Source: Rhodoferax fermentans
GTDB taxonomy: Bacteria; Pseudomonadota; Gammaproteobacteria; Burkholderiales; Burkholderiaceae_C
Assembly: GCF_002017865.1 (NCBI RefSeq)
Contig: NZ_MTJN01000002.1
Span: 62,001 to 126,000, forward strand
Direction: 5' to 3'
DNA: 64,000 nt
The translations under genes were made by a program, and so were the position numbers. Every line of letters starts with the position of its first letter. The first letter of the stretch is position 1. Positions 42,469 to 52,840 of this stretch are shown piece by piece. The notes below the pieces were generated by a model that did not search any database, was not told the DNA's origin, and saw only the letters and a program-made list of their open reading frames with translations.

Positions 42469-44901
42469 TCAGGTGCGCTGGCGGGCACCCAAACGCTCCG
42501 CCAGGGTTGCCACCACCGCCGCCACGGAGGCATCAATCTGCGCCTCAGTCAGCGCGACCTCGTCCGTGGTGTTGAGGGTCAGACGCACCGCCATGCTTTT
42601 CTCGGTATTGGATGTGTCACCGCTACCCGAAGACTTGGGACGGTAGATGTCAAACAGCACGGCATCCCGTAGTACCCCACCCACAGGTGCGGCCCAGATG
42701 GCGGCCATCAACGCGTCGTGGGTGACATTTTCAGCAACAAGCACCGCGATATCACGCTCGACCGCCTGGAACTTCGGCACCGCTTTGAAGCGAGGCACCT
42801 CGCGGCACAACACCGCCTCCAGGTCCACCTCAAACAGGATGGGTGCCTGATTCAGGTCATAGGCCTGGCGCCATTTGGGATGCAGTTCACCCACAAAACC
42901 TACATCCACGCCGTTGAGCATCACCTTGGCGCAACGCCCCGGGTGCAGTGCCGGGTGTTCGGCCGCCACAAACGTGGCACGTGCAGGGGCCAGCAGGGCC
43001 TCCAGATCACCCTTAACGTCAAAGAAGTCCACGGCACGCTCTTTGACACCCCACTCAGGAGCATCACAAGCGCCCACAGCCAGACCGGCCAGCCGCATCG
43101 GCTGGTCAAAACCCTGCACTGTGGTGTCAGAGCTGGTCACCGAGGCATCACGCAAAAACACGCGGCCGATCTCAAAAACACGCACGCGCTGCGCCTTGCG
43201 GTCCTGATTGAACTTTAAAACCTGTAGCAAGGAACCCAGCAAGGACGAGCGCATGACGCTCATTTGGCTGGCAATCGGGTTGAGCAGCTTGATCGGATTC
43301 GGGTTGCCCGCCAGCTCGTGCTCCCAGCGCTCTTCAACAAAGCTGAAGTTGATGGTTTCCTGGTAACCCAGTGCGGCCACCGCTCGGCGCACCGCAAAGT
43401 CACCACGCCGGGCTTCGGTGCGGACTTTTGCCGTGATCGGTGCCTGTGGCGGTGTGGCCGGCAGGTTGTCATAACCCACCACACGCGCAACTTCCTCGAT
43501 CAGGTCTTCCTCGATCTGGATGTCAAACCGATAGGACGGCGCGGTCACCGACAACACGCCGTCGCCCTCCACCACCGGCAAACCCAGTCCGGCGAGCGCC
43601 TTGGCGCATTGCGCCTGACTCAAAGGCATACCCAGCACCTTGATCGCACGCGCCACACGCAGCGTCACCACAGCGGGCTGGGGCATAGCCACACGTTGGT
43701 CGTCCATCGGGCCGCAACGGGTGTCAGGTGTGCCGCAAATCTCGACAATCAGTTGCGTGATGCGTTCGATATGCTCCACCGTCAGCTCAGGATCAACACC
43801 CCGTTCAAAACGGTGGCCGGCATCGGTGGAGAAGTTGAAACGACGTGACCGCCCGGCAATCGCACGGGGCCACCAGAAAGCAGCTTCCACGTAGACATTC
43901 TGGGTGTCGTCCGAGACGGCGGTGGCGTCACCACCCATGATGCCAGCCAGCGACTCCACTTGCTGGGCATCGGCAATCACACCCACCTGCACATCCACCG
44001 TGACGGTGTTGCCATTGAGCAGCTTGAGCTGTTCACCGGGCTGACCCCAGCGCACCTCCAGCCCGCCGTGGATCTTGTCTAGATCAAAAATATGCGATGG
44101 CCGACCCAGCTCGAACATCACATAGTTGGAGATGTCGACCAACGCGGTCACGCTACGCTGACCACAACGTGCCAGGCGGTCCACCATCCAGGCCGGGGTG
44201 CTGGCCTTGGGGTTGACACTGCGGATGATGCGGCCCGAAAAACGGCCACACAAATCCGGCGCACTGACCTTGACCGGCAACACATCACTGATGGTCACGG
44301 GTGTGGCAGGATGCACAGGTGTCTTCAAAGGCGCACCGGTCAGCGCCGACAGTTCACGTGCGACGCCATAGACGCTGAGGCAATGTGCCAGGTTCGGTGT
44401 GAGCTTGAGGGTGAACAGCGTGTCGTCCAGATTCAGGTGTTCACGGATGTTCTGCCCCACGGGTGCATCAGCGGACAACTCCAGCAGGCCACCGTGGTCT
44501 TCGGACAGCTTCAGTTCACGCGCCGAGCACAACATGCCAAAACTCTCAACCCCGCGCAGCTTGCCCACCTTGATCAGAAACGGCTTGCCATCCTCACCGG
44601 GCGGCAGTTCGGCCCCCACCAGGGCACAGGGCACCTTGATGCCCACTCGGGCATTGGGCGCGCCACAGACGATGGTCAGCAGCTCTGGCTGGCCCACATC
44701 CACCTGGCAGACGCGCAGACGGTCCGCATTGGGGTGCTGTGCTGCTGCCTTGATCTCACCGACCACGATGTGTTGGAAAGGCGGTGCCACTGGACTGAGC
44801 TCCTCCACTTCCAGGCCCGCCATCGTCAGCGTGTTGGCCAGTTGTTCGGTGGTCAGGGATGGGTTACAGAATTCACGCAGCCAAGATTCAGGAAATTGCA
44901 T
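42469..44901 (-). CDS. pheT: Phenylalanine-tRNA ligase beta subunit
   Basis: 810 residues. EMAP/Trbp-like tRNA-binding domain at about 40-150, B3/B4 editing domain at about 215-380 (VTALVDISNYVMFELGRPSH), B5 domain, catalytic-like core and the C-terminal FDX-ACB domain (FQAVERDIAVLVAENVTHDA). Full length. 40 bp upstream of ihfA and 55 bp after pheS. Confidence 0.97.
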   Translation of the reverse strand: MQFPESWLREFCNPSLTTEQLANTLTMAGLEVEELSPVAPPFQHIVVGEIKAAAQHPNADRLRVCQVDVGQPELLTIVCGAPNARVGIKVPCALVGAELPPGEDGKPFLIKVGKLRGVESFGMLCSARELKLSEDHGGLLELSADAPVGQNIREHLNLDDTLFTLKLTPNLAHCLSVYGVARELSALTGAPLKTPVHPATPVTISDVLPVKVSAPDLCGRFSGRIIRSVNPKASTPAWMVDRLARCGQRSVTALVDISNYVMFELGRPSHIFDLDKIHGGLEVRWGQPGEQLKLLNGNTVTVDVQVGVIADAQQVESLAGIMGGDATAVSDDTQNVYVEAAFWWPRAIAGRSRRFNFSTDAGHRFERGVDPELTVEHIERITQLIVEICGTPDTRCGPMDDQRVAMPQPAVVTLRVARAIKVLGMPLSQAQCAKALAGLGLPVVEGDGVLSVTAPSYRFDIQIEEDLIEEVARVVGYDNLPATPPQAPITAKVRTEARRGDFAVRRAVAALGYQETINFSFVEERWEHELAGNPNPIKLLNPIASQMSVMRSSLLGSLLQVLKFNQDRKAQRVRVFEIGRVFLRDASVTSSDTTVQGFDQPMRLAGLAVGACDAPEWGVKERAVDFFDVKGDLEALLAPARATFVAAEHPALHPGRCAKVMLNGVDVGFVGELHPKWRQAYDLNQAPILFEVDLEAVLCREVPRFKAVPKFQAVERDIAVLVAENVTHDALMAAIWAAPVGGVLRDAVLFDIYRPKSSGSGDTSNTEKSMAVRLTLNTTDEVALTEAQIDASVAAVVATLAERLGARQRT

Positions 44902-44956
44902 AGTCGTTTTATCGGGTCAGACACATGGGACGGAGACAGATCGAACAGATCAGGGC

Positions 44957-46033
44957 TTATCGGAATTGCGACAAAAAGCGGATGTCACCGTCAAAAAACA
45001 GGCGCAAATCGTTCACACCGTAACGCAGCATGGTCAGCCGGTCCGGCCCCATGCCAAAGGCAAAACCGATGTAACGCTCGGGGTCCAGCCCCATGTTGCG
45101 GATCACATTGGGGTGCACCTGGCCACTGCCAGCCACTTCGAGCCAGCGCCCGGCCAACGGGCCGCTCGGGAACTGGATGTCGATCTCGGCGCTGGGTTCG
45201 GTGAACGGGAAAAAACTCGGCCGGAAGCGCAGAACCAGGTCCTTGTTTTCAAAAAAGGTGCGACAGAAGTCAGTGAACACATACTTCAGGTCCTTGAAAC
45301 TCACCGCCTCACCGACCCACAGGCCCTCACACTGATGGAACATCGGCGAATGGGTGGCGTCACTGTCGACACGGTAGGTACGGCCCGGGGCGATGACACG
45401 AATCTCGGGCATCGCGCCAGAAAACAGGCCAGATGTATTGCTTGAACCCTCAGCAGCCAGACGGTGTTTTTTGACGTGTTGTACCGCGTGGCGGATCTGC
45501 ATCGGGCTGGTGTGGGTGCGCAGCAGATTGGGGGCCGTTTCCGAGCCACCTTCGACATAAAAGGTGTCGTGCATCGAGCGTGCGGGGTGGTCTTCGGGCG
45601 TGTTGAGCGCAGTGAAGTTGAACCAGTCGGATTCAATCTCGGGGCCTTGCGCGACTTCAAAACCCATGGAGCCGAAGATCGCTTCGATGCGCTCCAGCGT
45701 GAGCGACACCGGGTGCAAACCACCCTGCCCGCGCTGGCGGCCAGGCAGGCTCACATCCAGCGCCTCAGCCTGCAACTGGGCCTGCAGTTCGGCATCGGCC
45801 AGCGCCTGACGACGTGCATTCAAGGCCGCTTCGATGGTCTGTTTGGCCAGGTTGATGGCCGCACCCTGGGTCTTTTTCTCTTCGACGGACAGCGTTGCCA
45901 TGCCCTTCATCATCTCGGTGATGCGTCCGGATTTGCCCAGGTACTGGGCCTTGGTGTTTTCCAGATCGGCCGGGGTGTGGGCCAGTTCAAAAGCGGCACG
46001 GGCCGCTTCGACAACGGTAGTCAAGTCGTTCAT
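44957..46033 (-). CDS. pheS: Phenylalanine-tRNA ligase alpha subunit
   Basis: 358 residues. N-terminal coiled coil, then the class II aminoacyl-tRNA synthetase core: motif 1 with [18 protein letters not shown], motif 2 HQCEGLWVG and [16 protein letters not shown], motif 3 [16 protein letters not shown]. Forms the alpha2-beta2 enzyme with PheT. Separated from rplT by a terminator-like hairpin. Confidence 0.97.
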   Translation of the reverse strand: MNDLTTVVEAARAAFELAHTPADLENTKAQYLGKSGRITEMMKGMATLSVEEKKTQGAAINLAKQTIEAALNARRQALADAELQAQLQAEALDVSLPGRQRGQGGLHPVSLTLERIEAIFGSMGFEVAQGPEIESDWFNFTALNTPEDHPARSMHDTFYVEGGSETAPNLLRTHTSPMQIRHAVQHVKKHRLAAEGSSNTSGLFSGAMPEIRVIAPGRTYRVDSDATHSPMFHQCEGLWVGEAVSFKDLKYVFTDFCRTFFENKDLVLRFRPSFFPFTEPSAEIDIQFPSGPLAGRWLEVAGSGQVHPNVIRNMGLDPERYIGFAFGMGPDRLTMLRYGVNDLRLFFDGDIRFLSQFR

Positions 46034-46056
46034 AAGGGGTCAAATTCTGTGATCAA

Positions 46057-46093
46057 GGAAAAAGGGCTAGTGCTTTTTCAAGCTCTAGCCCTT
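46057..46093 (-). terminator. Terminator or attenuator between rplT and pheS
   Basis: Minus strand AAGGGCTAG/CTAGCCCTT stem (46085-46093 and 46062-46070), 14-nt loop, then five T. It is built from a copy of the AGCCCTT/AAGGGCT dispersed repeat. It should reduce read-through from the infC-rpmI-rplT genes into pheST. Confidence 0.78.
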
Positions 46094-46141
46094 ATCTCTG
46101 TTACTTAGTTAGCTATTCTTAAAATAGCAAACAGTCGGCAC

Positions 46142-46501
46142 TCAGGCTGCCAGCTTGGCCTTGACTTGGGCCACGATACCAGCAAACGCTGCCATGTCAT
46201 GGACGGCGATATCGCTCAGCACCTTACGGTCGATCTCGATAGAAGCCTTCTTCAGACCGTTGGCGAACTGGCTGTAGGTCATGCCACACTGACGAGCAGC
46301 GGCATTGATACGAGCAATCCACAACTGACGGAAGACACGTTTTTTGGTACGACGGTCACGGTAGGCATATTGCCCAGCTTTCATGACCGCTTCTTTGGCG
46401 ACCCGGAAAACATTACCACGACGACCGCGGAAGCCTTTTGCAAGGGCCAGAACTTTTTTGTGGCGGGCGTGAGCCGTTACACCACGTTTGACGCGAGGCA
46501 T
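46142..46501 (-). CDS. rplT: 50S ribosomal protein L20
   Basis: 119 residues, typical length; [40 protein letters not shown]. Binds 23S rRNA and in many bacteria represses its own operon. Follows rpmI by 25 bp. Confidence 0.98.
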   Translation of the reverse strand: MPRVKRGVTAHARHKKVLALAKGFRGRRGNVFRVAKEAVMKAGQYAYRDRRTKKRVFRQLWIARINAAARQCGMTYSQFANGLKKASIEIDRKVLSDIAVHDMAAFAGIVAQVKAKLAA

Positions 46502-46526
46502 TGAATTACTCCTTGTTCGTCGTTAA

Positions 46527-46730
46527 TCAAAGACCACGGCAGGGCAGCATCTGTGCCATGCGACCCATATCGGTCTCATGAACAGCGGTTGCACCACGCA
46601 GATGGCGTTTATTTTTGGTGGTCTTCTTGGTCAGAATGTGACGTTTGAAGGCTTGACCGCGCTTGACGGTGCCACCTGGACGGACGCGGAAGCGTTTCTT
46701 CGCCGCGCTCTTGGTCTTCATCTTGGGCAT
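46527..46730 (-). CDS. rpmI: 50S ribosomal protein L35
   Basis: 67 residues from ATG 46730 ([20 protein letters not shown]); an ATG 6 bp upstream is in frame. Basic, usual length. About 220 bp separate it from infC, longer than usual, so an extra promoter or leader may lie there. Confidence 0.97.
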   Translation of the reverse strand: MPKMKTKSAAKKRFRVRPGGTVKRGQAFKRHILTKKTTKNKRHLRGATAVHETDMGRMAQMLPCRGL

Positions 46731-46952
46731 TTTCATGCTCCTTTTTACATTGTGCTCGTGAGGCGTCTACACACTCTGTGCAGCCTTGTTGGCCCCGAGC
46801 CACTTGGTTCAGCAGTCGACTCACATCGTCTGCTGCTTGTTGGCCATGAACTTGCGCTCATTGCCTTCAAAACAGATTCAAGTCACCACTTACATGACCA
46901 CCCGATCCTGTTTCAAAACCTGCCTGGCGCCCACGTGGGACACCCAATTCCT

Positions 46953-47546
46953 TCAAGCTGCGACCGCGGCACTCTCAGCAGCCACCGGCTTCGGAGCCTG
47001 TTTTTTGCGACCTGGTGCAATCATCATGATCATCTGGCGGCCTTCCAACTTGGGAAACTGCTCCACCACAATCAGGTCACCCAACTCGTCGCGAATCCGA
47101 TTCAACAAGGCCATACCCAACTCTTGGTGGGTGATTTCACGACCCCGAAAACGCAGCGTGATCTTGCACTTGTCACCTTCGGACAAGAAACGCTTGATAT
47201 TGCGCATCTTGATGTTGTAATCGCCATCATCGGTACCTGGGCGGAACTTGATCTCTTTGATTTCGATCACAGTCTGCTTGGCCTTGGCCTCAGCAGCCTT
47301 CTTCTGCTCCTGGTACTTGAACTTGCCGTAATCCATCAGACGGCAGACCGGCGGTGTGGCCGTGGCCGCAATCTCCACCAAATCCACATCCAGATCGCCG
47401 GCCATGCGCAACGCCTCCATCAGGCTGACGACACCAAGCGGCTCGTTGTCCACACCAGAAAGGCGAACTTCTGGCACCATGATTTCCCGATTCAATCGGT
47501 GTTTGCGTTCTTCGCGCTGACGGCGATCACGAAATTCGGTAGCGAT
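46953..47546 (-). CDS. infC: Translation initiation factor IF-3, probable AUC start
   Basis: 197 residues if translation starts at ATC 47546 ([20 protein letters not shown]), the usual N-terminus of Burkholderiales IF-3. No ATG, GTG or TTG precedes the conserved [12 protein letters not shown]; an in-frame TAA lies two codons before the ATC, and AAGGA is 7 nt upstream of it. A rare start codon matches E. coli infC, whose AUU is the basis of IF-3 autoregulation. Core blocks [20 protein letters not shown] and [20 protein letters not shown] are present. Confidence 0.93.
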   Translation of the reverse strand: MATEFRDRRQREERKHRLNREIMVPEVRLSGVDNEPLGVVSLMEALRMAGDLDVDLVEIAATATPPVCRLMDYGKFKYQEQKKAAEAKAKQTVIEIKEIKFRPGTDDGDYNIKMRNIKRFLSEGDKCKITLRFRGREITHQELGMALLNRIRDELGDLIVVEQFPKLEGRQMIMMIAPGRKKQAPKPVAAESAAVAA

Positions 47547-47644
47547 GGCTTAATCCTTCACAATAACAGCTACTACATCAGTAGCGATAACCGCACAACA
47601 CACGCCGGTGAACTGGCATTTTTGCCTGCAACTTAAGTATTCGC

Positions 47645-49558
47645 TTAAGCGTTCGATTTATGAGCAATGTCAGCTGACAACTTCTGCGAGAAATCTTCCA
47701 GAGACATCACTCCAAGGTCTTGACCACCTCGGGCGCGCACAGCAACGGCACCAGACGCCATCTCTTTGTCGCCAATAACGACCAGATACGGCACTTTTTG
47801 CATCGAATGCTCCCGTATTTTATACGTGATTTTCTCGTTGCGGAGGTCTGACTGAACCCTAAACCCTTGATTTTGCAGCGTTTTGACCACGTTTTGGGCG
47901 TATTCTGCCTGCGCATCGGTGATATTGAGCACCATCACCTGAGTCGGCGCCAGCCAGGTTGGCAAGGCGCCAGCAGTTTCTTCGATCATGATGCCGATGA
48001 AACGCTCCAGGCTGCCGACGATGGCGCGGTGCAGCATCACCGGGCGATGGCGGGCACCGTCTTCCCCGACGTATTCCGCATCCAGACGCTCGGTCATGAA
48101 GAAGTCAACCTGGATCGTGCCACATTGCCATTGGCGACCAATGGCGTCCTTGAGGGTGTACTCGATCTTGGGACCGTAGAAGGCACCTTCTCCGGGTGTG
48201 ATTTCAAACTCGCAGCCCGAAGCACGCAGACTCTCCATCAAGGCGTGTTCGGCCTTGTCCCAGCTCTCATCCGAGCCAATGCGTTTCTCGGGCCGGGTGG
48301 CGATCTTGTAGATGATGTTCTTGAAGCCGAAGTCTGCATACACCTTCTGCAGCAGCGCGGTGTAGTCCGAACACTCCTTGAGGATCTGGTCTTCGGTGCA
48401 GAAGATGTGCCCATCGTCCTGGGTGAAGCCGCGCACCCGCATGATGCCATGCAGGCCACCGGTGGGTTCGTTGCGGTGGCACTGACCGAACTCGCCGTAG
48501 CGCAGCGGCAGGTCGCGGTAACTCTTGATGCCTTGTTTAAAAATCAGGATGTGGCCCGGGCAGTTCATCGGTTTGAGGGCGTACTCGCGCTTTTCACTCT
48601 CGGTGGTGAACATGTTGTCACGGTACTTGTCCCAGTGCCCGGTTTTTTCCCACAACGACTTGTCCAGCAGCTGCGGACCTTTGACTTCCTTGTAGCCGTT
48701 GTCGCGATAGACCTGGCGCATGTACTGCTCCACCACTTGCCACACCGCCCAGCCATTGGGGTGCCAGAACACCACACCGGGCGCATGGTCGTCGATGTGG
48801 AACAGATCAAGTTGCTGACCGAGCTTGCGGTGGTCGCGCTTCTCAGCTTCTTCCAGCATGGTCAGGTGCGCGGCGAGATCTTCTTTGCTGGCCCAGGCAG
48901 TGCCGTAGATGCGCTGCAGCATCTCGTTCTTGTGGTCACCACGCCAGTACGCACCGGCCACCTTCATGAGTTTGAAGTGTTTGAGCTTGCCAGTGCTGGG
49001 CACGTGCGGGCCACGGCACAGGTCTTCAAAGGTGCCTTCGCGGTACAGGCTCACATCCTCATTGGACGGGATGCTGGCGATGATTTCGGCCTTGTAATGC
49101 TCACCCAGGCCCTTGAAGTAGGCCACCGCCTCGTCACGTGGCAACACACGGCGGGTCACCGGCTCGTCCTTGCTGGCGAGCTCGGTCATGCGTTTCTCGA
49201 TCAAGGCCAAGTCGTCAGGCGTGAAGGGCCGCTCAAACGAGAAATCGTAGAAAAAGCCGTTTTCAATCACCGGGCCAATCGTGACCTGAGCCTGCGGGAA
49301 CAACTGTTTGACGGCATAGGCCAGCAAGTGCGCGGTGGAGTGGCGGATCACCTCCAGGCCATCGGCGTCTTTGGCGGTAATGATGGCCAGCTTGGCATCG
49401 GCGTCGATCAGGTAGCTGGTGTCAACGACCTTGCCATTGACCTTGCCAGCCAGTGCCGCTTTGGCCAAGCCAGCGCCGATGGAGGCAGCGACATCGGCCA
49501 CGGTCACCGCAGCGGGGTAGTCACGTTGTGAACCGTCAGGAAGCGTAATTTGAACCAT
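47645..49558 (-). CDS. thrS: Threonine-tRNA ligase
   Basis: 637 residues. N-terminal TGS domain (1-61), editing domain with [12 protein letters not shown] (HxxxH, about 72-84), class II catalytic core with zinc ligands in [30 protein letters not shown] (motif 2) and the C-terminal anticodon-binding domain. Full length. Its leader carries a Thr-rich short frame and a terminator, so attenuation is likely. Confidence 0.97.
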   Translation of the reverse strand: MVQITLPDGSQRDYPAAVTVADVAASIGAGLAKAALAGKVNGKVVDTSYLIDADAKLAIITAKDADGLEVIRHSTAHLLAYAVKQLFPQAQVTIGPVIENGFFYDFSFERPFTPDDLALIEKRMTELASKDEPVTRRVLPRDEAVAYFKGLGEHYKAEIIASIPSNEDVSLYREGTFEDLCRGPHVPSTGKLKHFKLMKVAGAYWRGDHKNEMLQRIYGTAWASKEDLAAHLTMLEEAEKRDHRKLGQQLDLFHIDDHAPGVVFWHPNGWAVWQVVEQYMRQVYRDNGYKEVKGPQLLDKSLWEKTGHWDKYRDNMFTTESEKREYALKPMNCPGHILIFKQGIKSYRDLPLRYGEFGQCHRNEPTGGLHGIMRVRGFTQDDGHIFCTEDQILKECSDYTALLQKVYADFGFKNIIYKIATRPEKRIGSDESWDKAEHALMESLRASGCEFEITPGEGAFYGPKIEYTLKDAIGRQWQCGTIQVDFFMTERLDAEYVGEDGARHRPVMLHRAIVGSLERFIGIMIEETAGALPTWLAPTQVMVLNITDAQAEYAQNVVKTLQNQGFRVQSDLRNEKITYKIREHSMQKVPYLVVIGDKEMASGAVAVRARGGQDLGVMSLEDFSQKLSADIAHKSNA

Positions 49559-49584
49559 GATGATCTGAGGGGGTTTGAAATGAA

Positions 49585-49612
49585 CAAAAAAAAACGCGGA
49601 TCAGTCCGCGTT
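49585..49612 (-). terminator. Terminator hairpin in the thrS leader
   Basis: Minus strand 8-bp perfect stem AACGCGGA/TCCGCGTT (49612-49605, 49600-49593) with a 4-nt loop and at least eight T, ending about 27 nt before the thrS start codon. Being upstream of the gene it would act as an attenuator. Confidence 0.85.
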
Positions 49613-49662
49613 TTACTATTATCTTGAGAGCACACCGTGCATAAGGCACGCGGGCTACGGCC

Positions 49663-49704
49663 TTATTCTTTGAATACCTTTGCCGTTGTCGTTCGCGGTG
49701 TCAT
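49663..49704 (-). CDS. Candidate thrS leader peptide
   Basis: ATG 49704 to TAA 49663: MTPRTTTAKVFKE, 13 residues with four Thr, three of them consecutive (ACG ACA ACG). AAAGG lies about 9 nt before the ATG. The thrS leader terminator begins 50 nt after its stop. The arrangement is that of a ribosome-mediated attenuator responding to Thr-tRNA. Inference from sequence alone. Confidence 0.7.
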   Translation of the reverse strand: MTPRTTTAKVFKE

Positions 49705-49772
49705 AACCAGATGCCTTTCTCGCTCTTATCAGTGTGTGATGCGCACATTTTAGCCGCAGTCGAACACCCCAT

Positions 49773-49808
49773 AAAAAAGGGCTGGCAGCCCTTGCGGGCC
49801 ACCAGCCT
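49773..49808 (-). terminator. Terminator of aceA
   Basis: Minus strand stem AAGGGCT/AGCCCTT (49777-49793) with tight loop and T-run, within a larger imperfect GGCTGG/CCAGCC pairing. 35 bp after the aceA stop codon. Confidence 0.78.
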
Positions 49809-49842
49809 TTTCACCCCTCCTCGGGTTCTTCTAGGTTGTTAC

Positions 49843-51171
49843 TTAGTGGAACTGTGCTTCTTCGGTCGAACCGGACAAGGCCTTGACGCTGCTGGAGCCG
49901 CCCTGGATCACGGTGGTCACGTCATCGAAGTAACCGGCGCCGACTTCCTGCTGGTGCGAAACAAAGGTGTAACCCTTGTCGCGTGCGGCAAATTCCTGCT
50001 CCTGCACCATCTCGGTGTAATGCTTCATGCCTTCGCCACGGGCGTAAGCGTGGGCAAACTGGAAAGTGTTGAACCAGTTGATGTGGATACCAGCCAGCGT
50101 GATGAACTGGTACTTGTAACCCAGCGCCGCCAGGTCTTCCTGGAACGAGGCAATCTGTTTGTCATCCAGGTTTTTCTTCCAGTTGAAGGACGGTGAGCAG
50201 TTGTAGGACAGCAGCTTGCCAGGGCAAGCGCCCTGCACCGCCTGGGCGAATTCGCGGGCAAAACCGATGTCTGGCACACCGGTTTCGCACCACACCAGAT
50301 CGGCATAGGGCGCGTAGGCGATACCCCGACTGATGGCTTGCTCGAGACCGTTTTTGACGCGGTAGAAGCCTTCTGGCGTGCGCTCGCCGGTCAGAAAGGG
50401 TTTGTCATTGGCGTCGTGGTCGCTGGTGATCAGGTTGGCGGCTTCGGCATCGGTGCGGGCCAACACGATGGTCGAGACACCCATCACGTCAGCGGCAAAA
50501 CGGGCGGCGATGAGTTTTTCACAGGCTTCTTGTGTGGGCACCAGCACCTTGCCACCCATGTGGCCGCATTTCTTGACGGCAGCCAGTTGGTCTTCAAAGT
50601 GCACACCGGCAGCGCCGGAGGCGATCATGTTTTTCATCAACTCAAACGCGTTGAGCACACCACCAAAACCGGCCTCGGCATCGGCCACGATCGGCAGGAA
50701 GTAGTCGATGAACTCAGCAGAGCCCGGCTCGATGCCACGGCTCCATTGGATTTCGTCAGCACGTTTGAAGGTGTTGTTGATCCGGCGCACCATGGTCGGC
50801 ACCGAGTCGTAGGCGTAGAGCGACTGGTCGGGGTACATGGTTTCCGACGTGTTGCCGTCGGCGGCCACCTGCCAGCCCGACAGATACACCGCTTCCAACC
50901 CGGCCTTGGCTTGCTGCATGGCCTGGCCGGCGGTGATCGCGCCAAAGGCGTTCACATAACCTTTTTTGGCGCCACCATTGACCTTGGCCCACAATTTCTC
51001 GGCGCCATGTTTAGCCAATGTGTACTCGGGTTGCAGGCTGCCACGCAGGCGGACCACGTCTGCAGCGCTGTAGCCACGTTTGACACCTTTCCAGCGGGGG
51101 TTGGTTGCCCAGTCTTTTTCGAGGGCGGCGATTTGCTCTGCACGGCTGAGGGCCGAGGTGGATTGAGACAT
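49843..51171 (-). CDS. aceA: Isocitrate lyase
   Basis: 442 residues. The catalytic motif [11 protein letters not shown] is at about 198-208, with [10 protein letters not shown] and the C-terminal block [15 protein letters not shown]. Splits isocitrate into glyoxylate and succinate in the glyoxylate shunt. AGGAG precedes the start. Two palindromes in its 5' region are likely operators. Confidence 0.97.
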   Translation of the reverse strand: MSQSTSALSRAEQIAALEKDWATNPRWKGVKRGYSAADVVRLRGSLQPEYTLAKHGAEKLWAKVNGGAKKGYVNAFGAITAGQAMQQAKAGLEAVYLSGWQVAADGNTSETMYPDQSLYAYDSVPTMVRRINNTFKRADEIQWSRGIEPGSAEFIDYFLPIVADAEAGFGGVLNAFELMKNMIASGAAGVHFEDQLAAVKKCGHMGGKVLVPTQEACEKLIAARFAADVMGVSTIVLARTDAEAANLITSDHDANDKPFLTGERTPEGFYRVKNGLEQAISRGIAYAPYADLVWCETGVPDIGFAREFAQAVQGACPGKLLSYNCSPSFNWKKNLDDKQIASFQEDLAALGYKYQFITLAGIHINWFNTFQFAHAYARGEGMKHYTEMVQEQEFAARDKGYTFVSHQQEVGAGYFDDVTTVIQGGSSSVKALSGSTEEAQFH

Positions 51172-51245
51172 AAAAACACTCCTGAGTTATGAAAACTGGG
51201 CCATCACACATGGGAATCACGTGGTTGGCATGGAGTGAATTCTAG

Positions 51246-51289
51246 GTCTTGTATAAGACTTGTTTTCAATCTTATGTCTTATATAAGAC
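51246..51289. promoter_or_regulatory. Two palindromic operators upstream of aceA
   Basis: GTCTTGTATAAGAC at 51246-51259 and GTCTTATATAAGAC at 51276-51289, nearly identical palindromes with 30 bp between centres (three helical turns, same face). They lie about 75-115 bp before aceA. The form suits a GntR-type dimeric regulator. Further upstream CAATGCAAAA occurs twice (51334 and 51399). Confidence 0.75.
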
Positions 51290-51429
51290 ATTTATTTTTA
51301 CAATACATATCAATGACTTGCAGAGATATTTCTCAATGCAAAATGAAATTTTTCAACCGGAGTGATTTTTCTGGATCAACCGATCCCGTGATATCTCACA
51401 ATGCAAAAGCAATTTTCTGCATTATGAAA

Positions 51430-52761
51430 TTAGAACTGGTCGACGTAATGTTGCAGCTCCCAGTCGCTCACGCTGGCGACATAGGCTAACCATTCCTCGG
51501 TCTTGAGGGTGATGAACTGTTGGCAAAAGGCCTCTCCCAGCGTCTGGGTCAGCGTGGTGTCCCGTGCCAGAGCCTGCAAGGCCACTCCCAGATCCACAGG
51601 CAGGCGCTCGGGCATCACAGCGCCAGAGGCAAACCGCTCATAAAGATCTTCGTTGCAGGCGGTCGGCACCGGCAAAGCGCGGTCGATGCCATCCAACCCG
51701 GCCGCCAGGGTAGCGGCAATGGCGGCGTAGACGTTGCACGAGGGGTCGGGCAGACGCCATTCCAGCCGACCCGCCACGGTGCGGACCACACAGGTGCGGT
51801 TGTTGTCCCCATACGCCTTCCAGACCGGTGACCAGGTCGTGCCCGAGGCGCTGTGGCTCAGCGCCAACCGTTTGTAGCTGTTGACCGTGGGCGCACAGAG
51901 GGCCGTCAAGGCATCCGCATGTTGCAGCAAGCCCGCCACAAACCCGTAGCCCTGGGCGCTGAGCTGCAACGCGTCGTTGCTGTCCGTGAACACCGCCCTG
52001 CCCTGTTCGTCGGTGATGCTCAGGTGAAAGTGCAGACCACTGCCCGGCGCACCGGCAAAGGGCTTGGGCATACAGCTGAAGACACAACCATGTTGCTCGG
52101 CGATGGCATGCGCCGTCAGCTTGAACAGCATAAAACGATCCGCCGCGGCCAGCGCGTCATCAAAGCTGTAGTTGATCTCGTACTGGCCGCAAGCGTCTTC
52201 ATGGTCAATCTGCTGCAGCTCAAACCCAAGCTGGGTCAGCGCCACACGCATGTCGTCCAGAAAACCTTGGTTGCGGTGGATGGATTTCAGGTCATATGAA
52301 GGTTTGTCTAGCCTGTCCTGTCCATCCGCTGGCAACCAGCGCCCGTCAGAGCCCTTTTTCAGCAGGAAGAATTCAGGTTCAATCCCCACCCACAAGGTCC
52401 AGCCGCGTTCTTTGAGCCGCGCCAATTGGCGTTTGAGCAGTTGGCGCGAATCGGTATCCAAGGGTAAACCGCCCGCATAACCGTCACACACCGCATGAGC
52501 CACGCCCGGCATGAACGGCAAGGGGCGCAGGCTCTCGGGTTGAACACGGCCGTAATACTCGCTGCGCGCGCCAAAACGGCCGAGACCGGTGCCCCAGATG
52601 CTGGGCCCGGCAAACCCGGCACCCGTCTCAACCCATTCACGCAGGTTCTGCAGCGGCACCAATTTGCCCTTGGCCACACCATGGAGGTCACAGAACTGGG
52701 TCAGGATGGAATGGATGCCGCTCGCCTGCAGGTCGGCGATGCGTGTCTCGTAGTTGTTCAT
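51430..52761 (-). CDS. glnT: Glutamine synthetase family protein, type III-like
   Basis: 443 residues. Glutamine synthetase beta-grasp (FCDLHGVAKGKLVPLQNLRE) and catalytic domain: GIEPEFFLL, DHEDACGQYEINYSFDD, SGLHFHLSITDEQGR and the late RLEWRLPDPSCNVYAAIAAT block give the metal, ATP and Glu sites. From memory this belongs to the type III GlnT/glutamylamine ligase branch of methylamine and polyamine metabolism, not nitrogen-assimilation GlnA. It is the last gene of the pot/puu series. Confidence 0.85.
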   Translation of the reverse strand: MNNYETRIADLQASGIHSILTQFCDLHGVAKGKLVPLQNLREWVETGAGFAGPSIWGTGLGRFGARSEYYGRVQPESLRPLPFMPGVAHAVCDGYAGGLPLDTDSRQLLKRQLARLKERGWTLWVGIEPEFFLLKKGSDGRWLPADGQDRLDKPSYDLKSIHRNQGFLDDMRVALTQLGFELQQIDHEDACGQYEINYSFDDALAAADRFMLFKLTAHAIAEQHGCVFSCMPKPFAGAPGSGLHFHLSITDEQGRAVFTDSNDALQLSAQGYGFVAGLLQHADALTALCAPTVNSYKRLALSHSASGTTWSPVWKAYGDNNRTCVVRTVAGRLEWRLPDPSCNVYAAIAATLAAGLDGIDRALPVPTACNEDLYERFASGAVMPERLPVDLGVALQALARDTTLTQTLGEAFCQQFITLKTEEWLAYVASVSDWELQHYVDQF

Positions 52762-52773
52762 GGTCTTTTCGCC

Positions 52774-52806
52774 TTCTAGCCCTTATGTATCAAGGGCGAG
52801 TAGCTA
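52774..52806. repeat. Dispersed AGCCCTT repeat
   Basis: Copy of a short interspersed element: AGCCCTT, loop, AAGGGC and TAGCTA. Other copies at 46062-46093, 54326-54370, 60172-60203 and 63260-63300. Confidence 0.7.
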
Positions 52807-52840
52807 CGCTTGACGTAGCACGACACGGATGACTTGCCGG

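Noticed and set aside
46034..46141. Possible pheM-like leader peptide before pheS
   Set aside because: Only a weak GTG frame with a single Phe codon was found; no Phe run.
47867..49531. Long open frame (554 codons) on the plus strand opposite thrS
   Set aside because: Antisense shadow of a highly conserved GC-rich gene; the translation has no recognisable motif.
49560..49740. T-box riboswitch for thrS
   Set aside because: No T-box consensus or specifier-loop structure; the Thr-rich short frame explains the leader better.
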